Positions 51,201 to 58,130 of a DNA stretch of 64,000 nucleotides are shown here, piece by piece. Origin of the DNA: Streptomyces griseoviridis. Lineage in GTDB: Bacteria > Actinomycetota > Actinomycetes > Streptomycetales > Streptomycetaceae. The notes under the pieces are model-generated. The model was not told the origin of the DNA. It ran no database searches and saw only the letters and a program-made list of their open reading frames with translations. The position numbers and the translations under genes were made by a program. The stretch covers positions 8,557,501-8,621,500 of the forward strand of contig NZ_CP029078.1 in assembly GCF_005222485.1 (NCBI RefSeq), in the 5' to 3' direction. Position 1 is the first letter of the stretch. Every line of letters begins with the position of its first letter.

Positions 51201-53153
51201 GCCCCGGGGAGAGCTCTGGCCCTCCAGCGTCTCCAAGCGGCCGGCACGGGTGTGCCAGTAGCCGCGCAGCCCGTCCGTGCGGCTGCGCCAGTGGACGAGG
51301 AGTTCGCCGTCGACGTGGTGGAAGCCGGGATCCCCCGACAGGTCGCCCGCCGGGATCCGCAGGTCATGGGTGAGGACGGTGCCCTCGGGGCCGATCACCC
51401 GGGCCTGCGCGGAGCCCGCCACCACCAGGTGCGGCCAGGCGTCGGCGACGACCAGATCCTCGACGTTCCGCCGCGGGACGAGGTCGGCGGTGGCCTCCTC
51501 CCAGGCGGGCCAGCCCAGTTCGTCGAAGAGTCCGGCGCGCAGGGTGCGCATCAGGATCGGTGCCAGGTCGGTGGCGACGGCCGCCCGCACCTCGGGTTCG
51601 GCCAGCGCGAGCGCCTCGGCCGGCAGCCACTTCAGGCGGCCGAGCGCCTCCGGCAGTTCGGGCAGCCCGACCGCCGTGAACCGCTGGACGACGCCCCGCA
51701 CCCACCGCGCCAGCAGCGGGCGCCCGCCCGGCGACGCGGCCAGCACCCGGATCGCCCGCAGCCCGCTCTCGTTGCCGGCGAACCGGTCCGCGCCCCGCAG
51801 GAACGCGCCGTGGAAGCGGCTGTCCCCGGCCAGCGCCAGCAGATCCCGCTGCCCCGTACCCTCCGCCCACTGCGTCAGCAGCAGCGCCCCGCCGGCGTCC
51901 TTGGGCCCGGCCACCGGAATGTCCAGGGTCAGCAGCAGGTCGAGCAGATCGAGGTCGAACGGCACGCCCAACGAACCACCGGAGGCGCGCAGTTCACCGC
52001 GCAGGACGTCCGCGATGCGCTCCACCAGCGGATACAGCTCGGGCAACCGCAGCGAGCCGTTCCAGGACCTGGCCCGCTCCCGGAAGGCGAGGAAGCGCTC
52101 AAGCCACCCCGCCACGCCGTCCTGCGGCCGCTGCTCGGCGGGCAGCCCGGTGTCCCACAGCCCCGCCGTGGCGCCGGACGCCTCCAGGATGTCCAGCCAC
52201 ATCGCGGGCATCTCCTCATCCCGGACCGCCGGGACCATGCCCAGCAGCGCGCCCCGGACCCGAGGTTCCCGCACGGCCAGCGCGATCAGCGCCGTACGGT
52301 GGCCGCGCCACCAGCCGACCGCCGCGCGCTGCGTGGCCGGAAGCTCCAACAGCTCGGCCAGATAGTCCTGTTCGGCCTGCTCGGCGTCGCGCTTCGCCGC
52401 ACGGGCGAGGCGGCGCAGGTCGTTGGCCATCTGCGCCGACGGCGGCAGCCCGCCCGCGGTGCGGCGCAGACAGAGCCGGGTGAAGCGCCGCAGCGCCTCC
52501 TCGGGCGTGACCCGCGCGGCCAGCTCCTTGCCGTACGCCGAAAGCACCTTCACCGGGAGCGCCCCGGCCAGCGCGAACTCCAGGAACACGGCGTCCAGCC
52601 GCTCCTCCTCGACGACCAGCCCGTGCTGCGCCTCGGCCTTGCGGGCCCGGGTGAACAGTTGCGAGGCGTACGTCGCGTTCTCCTCGGCGAGGAACACCCG
52701 CCCGGCCTGCTCGTAGAACGTCGGCAGGAAGTGCGGCACCGAGGCCGCGAGCCGCTCGCCGAGCGCCAGGTAGGCGTCCAGCGCCGCCTTCGGCTTGGAC
52801 CTCACCTGCCGGGCCGCCCGCTCCAGGTCCGGTACGACACCCAGTGCGTGGTGCCCGTCCTGCGGGTGGTGCACCAGCACCCACTCGGGGAAACCGAGCG
52901 ACTGGCGCAGCCCGAGCCCCACCACGGCCGGCTCCGCGTCCGGCGCGAGGCCGAGGAAGCCCGCGGCCAGATCCTCCGCCGCGCCCAGCTCCCCGGCGAC
53001 CAGCCGCACCACGACCCGGTCGTCAAGTCCCGGATGACGGTAGGCGCGTGCCGTCAACGGCACCGCCCGCTCGCCCGCCCCCTCGGTGTCGGCCGGCAGC
53101 ACCGCGCCCGCCGTCAGCATCTCCTCGTACGACACCCGCGTCCCCCCGCTCAT
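48243..53153 (-). CDS. giant protein of unknown function in the MoxR-VWA locus
   Basis: The 1636-aa product has no signal peptide, TM segment or nucleotide-binding motif I can see. The first 600 residues are mostly helical, repeat-like (AALDAYLALGERLAASVPHFLPTFYEQAG, VTPEEALRRFTRLCLRR). Residues about 600-950 have many beta-type W/G motifs (HHVDGELLVHWRSRTDGLRGYWHTRAGRL, DGSSYWVWNTDPED) suggesting a propeller or WGR-like sheet. The rest is mixed and ends in a basic RRGRRR tail. It may be a scaffold or client of the ATPase. ATG at 53153 overlaps the stop of the DUF4132-like gene (ATGA). Huge companions of this kind recur at such loci in actinobacteria (recollection, unchecked). Confidence 0.8.
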   Translation of the reverse strand: MSGGTRVSYEEMLTAGAVLPADTEGAGERAVPLTARAYRHPGLDDRVVVRLVAGELGAAEDLAAGFLGLAPDAEPAVVGLGLRQSLGFPEWVLVHHPQDGHHALGVVPDLERAARQVRSKPKAALDAYLALGERLAASVPHFLPTFYEQAGRVFLAEENATYASQLFTRARKAEAQHGLVVEEERLDAVFLEFALAGALPVKVLSAYGKELAARVTPEEALRRFTRLCLRRTAGGLPPSAQMANDLRRLARAAKRDAEQAEQDYLAELLELPATQRAAVGWWRGHRTALIALAVREPRVRGALLGMVPAVRDEEMPAMWLDILEASGATAGLWDTGLPAEQRPQDGVAGWLERFLAFRERARSWNGSLRLPELYPLVERIADVLRGELRASGGSLGVPFDLDLLDLLLTLDIPVAGPKDAGGALLLTQWAEGTGQRDLLALAGDSRFHGAFLRGADRFAGNESGLRAIRVLAASPGGRPLLARWVRGVVQRFTAVGLPELPEALGRLKWLPAEALALAEPEVRAAVATDLAPILMRTLRAGLFDELGWPAWEEATADLVPRRNVEDLVVADAWPHLVVAGSAQARVIGPEGTVLTHDLRIPAGDLSGDPGFHHVDGELLVHWRSRTDGLRGYWHTRAGRLETLEGQSSPRGTQMDWYRGNFPHSLPLPGGGRSTGGGVLHVGDTTLPRDRRLLHDGSSYWVWNTDPEDRAAHGWYEYDPATGELGRMSAPAFLADATRDAPEGSTFSEGRLLPSPTAGPAPASAPVGGLVGLRVVNLPDGTRRVEDLAGHTVTLPSRAGRPCALVVFPGGDRACAVVRNGWQLELVDQDGVVTSVAKTDRTPGEFGEGTLLLPPEQYWEFLTPRDPAGSAGLRGVDLDTVAALLAAAGRDDKEALLRVIRNLLPVTHPALVEGIAGVVRHAAGQRTVLDAAAARLTRALEGGVDDEGPAGPRDIVLIDAMSGLGGSGNRWWHRDEEADTVFRTLRTLERAAGLTDTAVPAERTARLHLDGTDLPVGRTDLESLIARGTALAFRAAAGTTSEEHREVLRTLLTRLDALEPSGGPESSRWRTVTVRLDGGLLRSPSGVWRDGSWSGLLPLGGGAFLALAGDKNLTADGCAFTGFFHDPAGRFETPEPYTLQSSGPLGEEYTGRLGVFLAELAARGPAPWFPSAAEEFARLTGVTGTTARLVVAGLPGIDAHQRAFLSAEARALIGVKAAPAALAKDELSRLDGGVRAAVVGALLPAEPALLWTEGPDVAAAAAVWNEKVGRRAAVPEAVLADAVRAFRHARWPVRESLPALLSPRDEPRLSRDLEWAVNGDRVRPVGDDGVGFTAETLVDTVALCAWLAHRMPAGDPVRAALPAALGAVRDRLDHPGLVLDLGRYIGLTAFRKTAGTPTEVGEGFVRYGAVILPTHDDQPSPGIRVALLDESGRDPYLPALRVDDQRPYPAESALRLVRDPRFTALIAAPGEPAAGEPDADGTWWPQDPGRSVPELVTEVAKEYGLGEDAATVHLMLLAMPDPTDRATARWTGWKPARMKAARAELAATDLVVEASRARAGRSLFLPGGWVELSAPSVPLERWKLPMFTQEPETEDTPFGAVVPLEPVADLYRRAWQRIKDGDAPRFEELKVRRGRRR

Positions 53154-54016
53154 GCGTTCTTGCCTTCCTCGATCACGCGTCCCGCGTACAGTGCCGCGGC
53201 CATCCGCATTCCCTCCGACCAGGCCACCGGTCCCACCGCACGCAGCGGCAGCGCGCGGCCCTCCGCGTCCTGCCAGGTCAGTCCGCCGGTCTCCACCGCC
53301 TCGTCCCAGTACGGCTCCCCGATCCACACGCACGCCTCGACGGTGCGCGCGCCGTCCCGCACCCGGGCCGTGGCGTAGCCGCCCGACACCCGGTACCCCA
53401 GCGAACTGGCCCGCCCGGCGAGGGCGAACCGCGACCTGAACGAGCCGCCGGCGAACTCCTTCACCTCGGTCGCCTTGGCGTCGAGGCCGTCCGGCCGCCG
53501 CCAGGTCGCCCGGTGTATCTGCTCGACGCCCTGCGTGATGCCCAGCTCCGCAGCGAACTCCCGGATGTCGTCCAGGTCGGGCAGCAGCACCGGGTGCGGG
53601 AGCGTCACCGTCGTCGGGGACAGCCGTACCGTCTCGCCGTCCAGATTCACCACCCGCAGCTCGCCCGACTCGGTGGCGCCGCGCAGGAAGCCGACCTCGT
53701 CCGGGTCGTCGCCGACCACCGCGAGGTCCAGCAGCGCCGCCTGCCACGCCGTGTCGGGCCAGACCCGGGCCAGCAGCGTGGTGGGCACCGGCAGCGACGA
53801 CACCATCCACGCGTCGACCTGGGCCACGCAGCCCGCGGCGTGCCGATCCAGCCACTCCGCGAACCTCCGCAGCCGGTCCACCTCCGGGTGGTCCTTGAGC
53901 GTGCGCGGCAGTGTCTTCAACTGCCGTCCCGCTGACCGGCCCGAGGTGGCGCGCGCCGCCACCCGCCCTTCCACCAGGGCGACTTCGTATCCGTCACCCG
54001 CCGAAAGCCAACCCAC
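53150..54016 (-). CDS. DUF4132-like protein (YehI/MolR-related domain)
   Basis: The 288-aa product reads like the C-terminal DUF4132 domain of larger MolR/YehI proteins. It has a VDAWMVSSLPVPTTLLARVWPDTAWQAALLDL segment, ESGELRVVNLDGETVRLSPTTVTLPHPVLLPDLDDI, and GITQGVEQIHRATWR in the place of the usual QPF-QLxR motif. The family has no proven activity. GTG at 54016 follows GAAAGG and opens the five-gene leftward set; the stop overlaps the giant gene. The DUF4132 assignment is by motif memory and should be checked. Confidence 0.65.
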   Translation of the reverse strand: MGWLSAGDGYEVALVEGRVAARATSGRSAGRQLKTLPRTLKDHPEVDRLRRFAEWLDRHAAGCVAQVDAWMVSSLPVPTTLLARVWPDTAWQAALLDLAVVGDDPDEVGFLRGATESGELRVVNLDGETVRLSPTTVTLPHPVLLPDLDDIREFAAELGITQGVEQIHRATWRRPDGLDAKATEVKEFAGGSFRSRFALAGRASSLGYRVSGGYATARVRDGARTVEACVWIGEPYWDEAVETGGLTWQDAEGRALPLRAVGPVAWSEGMRMAAALYAGRVIEEGKNA

Positions 54017-54169
54017 GAGCCCCCGCCTTTCGAGTCAAGACAACCTGAAGAAAGCACAGTTCAGCCGGGACATCCCGACGTCAGTGCGACGACGGGACAA
54101 ACGCTAGCGGCGATCACTGACAATCGACCCTGAGCCCGGTGGGCGACGGCCGTCCGGCAGCCCTTCCGA

Positions 54170-54236
54170 CGCCGACGAGCACCGACGAATGCCGACGAGC
54201 GCCGACGAGCGCCGACGCGTGCCGACGGACACCGAC
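54170..54236. repeat. degenerate 10-11 bp tandem repeat
   Basis: Six to seven units of the form GCCGACGAGC/AT lie in the divergent promoter region. Confidence 0.65.
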
Positions 54237-54362
54237 CGCGCGAACCGCCCCACGGGGACCCGGAGGCCGTGCGGGGACCGCGCGATATCGGCCAGTATCC
54301 GCACCCGGCCGATCGGAGGGGGCCGGTTGTCCACAACCCCGGTCTGATGATCGCAACATCGG

Positions 54363-54422
54363 CCCGGACCGCGCGGCCCGCAGCGCCGGCCCGCCCGGAC
54401 CGCGCGGCCCGCAGCGCCGGCC
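54363..54422. repeat. 29-bp perfect direct repeat, period 31
   Basis: Copies at 54363-54391 and 54394-54422 are identical; each starts CCCGGACCGCGCGG and ends CAGCGCCGGCC. They could be paired regulator sites upstream of the channel gene. Confidence 0.8.
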
Positions 54423-54567
54423 ACACCGCTGTCCCGTCGCCCGCTCTCCCGGCCCGCGAACCGCCGTTGCCTAAAAGAGTGAAAGACCCGGTCGCACGGC
54501 GTGTCGCGGACGGCGGAGCAGCACCCTTCGACACCAAGAACGACCCGAGGGATCGCAGGGGGCGCAT

Positions 54568-56757
54568 GTGGCAGGACGCCGACGGCCGACACCGTTACGG
54601 GACCGGGCTCGCTACCGGTTCGACAGCACCCTGGCCCGCAGCACCGGCGTCCTGCTGGGCTGGCTCTCCGCCTGCTGCCTCTGTGTCGTCGTGCCGGTCA
54701 GCGCCCTCCTGGTGTGGACCGACCCCAGCTCCCCGCACACCTTCACGGGCCGGCTGGTGATCGTCTGGCGCACCAGCGCGGAGACCCTCCGGCTGAACGG
54801 CGTCACCGGCGCCCCGCTGCGCATGCTGCTGTCCGCCCTGCTCGGCGTGATCGCCCTGCTCTGCGTCTCGACCCTGATCGGCGTCATCACCACCGGCCTC
54901 GGCGACCGCCTCACGGAGCTGCGCCGAGGCCGCTCCACGGTCCTGGAGCGGCAGCACGCGGTCGTGCTCGGCTGGTCGGACCAGGTGTTTACGGTGGTCG
55001 GCGAACTCCTCGCCGCCCGCACCGGCCGATCCCGCGAGGTGGTCGCCGTCCTCGCCCACCGCGACCCGGCGGAGATGGACGAGTCGCTCAGGGCCGCCCT
55101 CGCCCTCCCGGGCGGCGCCCGCCTGGTGTGCAGAACCGGATCTCCTTCCGACCCCCGGGCCCTCGAAGTGGTCGCCCCGCACGCGGCCGGCTCCGTTCTC
55201 GTCCTGCCGGTCGAGGACCCCGACGCCGACCCGCAGGTCGTCCGCGCTCTGCTCGCGCTCAGGGCCCTGCTGGGCCGTCAGCCGGGCCCGCCCGTGGTGG
55301 CCGCCGTGCGGGACGCCCGCTATCTGCCCGCCGCCCGCCTCGCTGCCGGACCGCGGGGCACCGTCCTGGAGACGGAGCTGACGACCGCGCGCCTGCTCGT
55401 CCAGTCGGCCAGGCGCCCCGGACTGCCGGCCGCGCTGCGCGACCTCCTCGACTTCGCCGGCGCCGAGTTCCATGTCCGCGACGCCACCGCACTCGCGGGC
55501 CTGACCTTCAAGGACGCGGCCCTGCACCTCGACGACGCTGCCGTCGTCGGCCTCCTGCCACCCGAAGGACGGCCCACGCTCACCCCACCTGCGGAGACCG
55601 TCGTCACCGCCACGGACCGGCTCATCGTCGTGGCCCACGACGACTCCGCGGCGGCGTCGGCCGACCTGCGCGCGCACGTCGATCCGACGGCCGTCGCGCC
55701 GCCCGTACCGCGCACCGAGGGCCCGGTACGGACACTTCTCCTCGGCTGGAACCGTCGCGCGCCGCTGATCGTTCACATCCTGCGGGCCACCGCACGGACA
55801 GGCTCCACCCTCGACATCCTCACCGGCCCGCACCCCGACCCCGAACCGATTCCGCCCAGCGAGTCCCTGTCCTCAGGGCGCCTCGACACCACCTTCCACC
55901 CCGGCGACCCGGTCAGGCCCGAAGTGCTCCGCGCCCTCGACCTGTTCGGCTACGACAGCGTCCTCGTCCTCGGACCCGACGCGCACACCGGCCCCGAACA
56001 GCCCGACGACCGCACCCTGCTGACCCTCCTCATGCTGCGGTCGATCGAGGAGGAACACGGCCGGGCCCTGCCGGTGGTGGCCGAGCTGTCCGACCCCCGC
56101 AGCCGGCCGCTCGCCCCGCTGGGCCCGGCCGCCGACGTCGTAGTGAGAGGAGAACTGACCGCGCTGCTCATGACCCAGATCTCGCACAACCCGCCACTGG
56201 CCCCGGTGTTCGAGGAGGTCTTCGCCACCCGGGGTGGCGCACTCGCCCTGTACCCGGTGGGCGACTACCTGCGGCCCGGCCGGGAGGCGTCCTTCGCGAC
56301 CGTCGTCGCGGCGGCGCTGGCGCGCGGCGAGTGCGCCATCGGTTACCGGCCGGGCAGCGCCGATCCCGTCCTCCGCGACCACGGCGTCCGGCTCGCTCCC
56401 CGCACGAGCGAACGGCGCACCTGGAACGCGGCGGACGAGATCCTGGTCCTGACCCGCCCCGAACCTCCGTCGGAACCCGGGGGCGGATCCGAGATCTCGG
56501 CCAGGACGGAGACCGGAGCCGAGAGCTTGACCGGTTCCGAGACCGGACCTGAGAGCTTGACCGGGACGGAGATCGGATCAGAGACCTCGACCGTAACCGG
56601 CACCGGGACCGAACCCCGACCCGCGCCCCAATCGGCCTCCGCAGCCGAGCCGTTCGCGGGGACCGACGCCCCGAACCCTCTCCCCGGCATGCGGCGCGGG
56701 CAGGACGGAGGCGGCTCGCCCGCCGTCACCCCCGAGGACGACCGCCGCACGCCTTGA
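54568..56757 (+). CDS. CASTOR/POLLUX-like putative ion channel
   Basis: The 729-aa product has two N-terminal TM segments (about 27-50 and 84-110) with a GVTGAPLRML loop between them. Tandem RCK/TrkA_N-like Rossmann domains follow (VLERQHAVVLGWSDQVFTVVGELLAA near 125; RTLLLGWNRRAPLIVHILRA near 390). The WSDQ and WNRR openings are typical of the CASTOR/POLLUX/SYM8 family. Residues about 635-700 form a Glu/Ser/Thr-rich repeat (TGSETGPESLTGTEIGSE). Homologues conduct K+ or Ca2+ under nucleotide or Ca2+ control. GTG at 54568 is in frame; the ATG at 54566 is not. Confidence 0.85.
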   Translation: MAGRRRPTPLRDRARYRFDSTLARSTGVLLGWLSACCLCVVVPVSALLVWTDPSSPHTFTGRLVIVWRTSAETLRLNGVTGAPLRMLLSALLGVIALLCVSTLIGVITTGLGDRLTELRRGRSTVLERQHAVVLGWSDQVFTVVGELLAARTGRSREVVAVLAHRDPAEMDESLRAALALPGGARLVCRTGSPSDPRALEVVAPHAAGSVLVLPVEDPDADPQVVRALLALRALLGRQPGPPVVAAVRDARYLPAARLAAGPRGTVLETELTTARLLVQSARRPGLPAALRDLLDFAGAEFHVRDATALAGLTFKDAALHLDDAAVVGLLPPEGRPTLTPPAETVVTATDRLIVVAHDDSAAASADLRAHVDPTAVAPPVPRTEGPVRTLLLGWNRRAPLIVHILRATARTGSTLDILTGPHPDPEPIPPSESLSSGRLDTTFHPGDPVRPEVLRALDLFGYDSVLVLGPDAHTGPEQPDDRTLLTLLMLRSIEEEHGRALPVVAELSDPRSRPLAPLGPAADVVVRGELTALLMTQISHNPPLAPVFEEVFATRGGALALYPVGDYLRPGREASFATVVAAALARGECAIGYRPGSADPVLRDHGVRLAPRTSERRTWNAADEILVLTRPEPPSEPGGGSEISARTETGAESLTGSETGPESLTGTEIGSETSTVTGTGTEPRPAPQSASAAEPFAGTDAPNPLPGMRRGQDGGGSPAVTPEDDRRTP

Positions 56758-56834
56758 GGGCGCGGATGGCGGATCGGCGATACCGCGTGGCGTGCCACCG
56801 ACTTGTGTCGGCCATGGCTGGATTCATAGCGTTA

Positions 56835-56853
56835 TTAGGTAAGGCTAATCTAA
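56835..56853. promoter_or_regulatory. iron box (DmdR1/DtxR-type operator)
   Basis: TTAGGTAAGGCTAATCTAA closely matches the actinobacterial iron-box consensus TTAGGTTAGGCTAACCTAA, differing at two positions. It lies 13 bp upstream of the GTG of the siderophore-binding gene, so iron should repress it through a DmdR/IdeR protein. Confidence 0.9.
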
Positions 56854-56866
56854 GTATTGGAACGCC

Positions 56867-57874
56867 GTGACCCTCGTAACCCCGCCCGCCCATGACGTGT
56901 CCCCGTCCCCTCGGGGCTCCGCGCCCCGCCGTCTGCTGACCGCTCTCGCCGTCGCCGTGACGGCGGTGACCCTCGCCGCCTGCGGAGCCGGCAGCGCGGG
57001 CGGCGACGCCGAAGCGGCCAAGACCCGGGTGGTCGCCACCGCGCACGGCAAGGTGACCGTGCCCGCCCGTCCGCTGCGGATCGTGTCGGTGCACGCCTGG
57101 TCCACGGAGTCGCTGTTCGACCTCGGCGTCAAGCCCGTCGGCATCGAGAACAGCGGCGCCACCTATGTGCCGCCGCGCTATCTGAAGCGCTGGAAGGCCA
57201 CCGCCAAGGTGACGTCGGGCGCGGACATCGACTACGAGAAGATCGCGTCTCTCAAGCCTGACCTGATCGTCGGCGTCGACGTGCCCTACCTCTCCAAGGC
57301 GTACAAGAGCCTGTCGGCCATCGCGCCGACCACGTTCGCGGCGTTCGACGACACCTCCACCTGGGCCGAGTACCCGGACGCCACGGCCCGCTTCGTCGAC
57401 CGAGGCACCCAACTGGCCGCGCTGAAGCGGACGTACGAGGACCGGATCGCGGCCGTGCGCAAGGAGTACCGGGCGAAGCTGGCGGACGCCCGCTGGGACG
57501 TGATCCAGGGCGGCTTCGACAGCGGCAACTACTGGATCTACGGACCCGGTTCACCCGTGGGGGACATCCTCGACCAGATCGGTGTGCGGTTCGCGTCGGC
57601 CTCGGCCGCCGTCCCCAAGGGCGACAACAAGTCCGTCTCCTACGAGCGCGCGGACCTGCTCAAGGACGCCGACTACGTCATCTACTACACGAACAACGAC
57701 GGCTCGCCCGCCAACCACATCCAGAAGCTGTTCGATCTGGAGGCGTTCAAGCGGCTGCCCGTGGCGAAGGACAACCACCTGGTCGGCACCTCCGACTTCC
57801 TGCCCGGCTCCTACTCGGACGCGACGGGCGTCGTCGACAGCGTGGCGAAGATGCTGGACGCGACGGCGTCCTGA
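56867..57874 (+). CDS. siderophore-type ABC substrate-binding lipoprotein
   Basis: The 335-aa product has a lipoprotein signal with lipobox LAAC (Cys near residue 39) and a FecB/FhuD-like binding domain: RIVSVHAWSTESLFDLGVKPVGI, KIASLKPDLIVGVDV, GDILDQIGVRFASAS. It would capture a ferric siderophore at the membrane surface. No permease or ATPase gene is adjacent, so it must use a transporter encoded elsewhere. GTG at 56867 has only GGAACG upstream. Expression is under the iron box. Confidence 0.92.
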   Translation: MTLVTPPAHDVSPSPRGSAPRRLLTALAVAVTAVTLAACGAGSAGGDAEAAKTRVVATAHGKVTVPARPLRIVSVHAWSTESLFDLGVKPVGIENSGATYVPPRYLKRWKATAKVTSGADIDYEKIASLKPDLIVGVDVPYLSKAYKSLSAIAPTTFAAFDDTSTWAEYPDATARFVDRGTQLAALKRTYEDRIAAVRKEYRAKLADARWDVIQGGFDSGNYWIYGPGSPVGDILDQIGVRFASASAAVPKGDNKSVSYERADLLKDADYVIYYTNNDGSPANHIQKLFDLEAFKRLPVAKDNHLVGTSDFLPGSYSDATGVVDSVAKMLDATAS

Positions 57875-57904
57875 CGACCGTCCCGCGACCTGGAACCGGA
57901 GGCA

Positions 57905-57931
57905 CCCCCGGCGTGGACTGCACGCCGGGGG
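57905..57931 (+). terminator. hairpin terminator
   Basis: An 11-bp perfect stem (57905-57915 with 57921-57931) closes the loop GACTG, 30 bp after the stop of the siderophore-binding gene. Confidence 0.8.
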
Positions 57932-57953
57932 CGCCCTGCTCCCCGGAGTTCCC

Positions 57954-58130
57954 GCGGACGTCAGCCTGCCCCATCCGCCCCTGACCGTGGCGGACGTCAA
58001 CACGCCGCCATCCGCCCCCTGACCGCGGCGGACGTCAACCCACCCCCACCCGCCCCTGACCATGGCGGAGGTCGGCCCGCCGCGCTCCGCGCCCCGCCCG
58101 TCGCGGACGTCAGCCCGCCGCGATCCGCAG
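57954..58130. repeat. about 37-bp tandem repeat, five degenerate copies
   Basis: Units begin GCGGACGTCA and contain CCATCCGCCCCTGACC. They start at about 57954, 57990, 58028, 58064 and 58102. The last unit runs through the beta-galactosidase stop codon (58110-58112) into its coding region. Confidence 0.8.

Larger units (their letters stand above)
54017..54567. other. divergent intergenic region, 551 bp
   Basis: No gene is supported. It must hold the promoters of the leftward MoxR-VWA set and the rightward ion-channel gene. It contains GCCGACGA-type tandem units at about 54170-54236 and a 29-bp perfect direct repeat (54363-54391 and 54394-54422). Confidence 0.6.

Noticed and set aside
54566..54600. 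ATG at 54566 as the start of the ion-channel gene
   Set aside because: It is in the wrong frame relative to the TM and RCK parts. The GTG at 54568 gives the correct frame.
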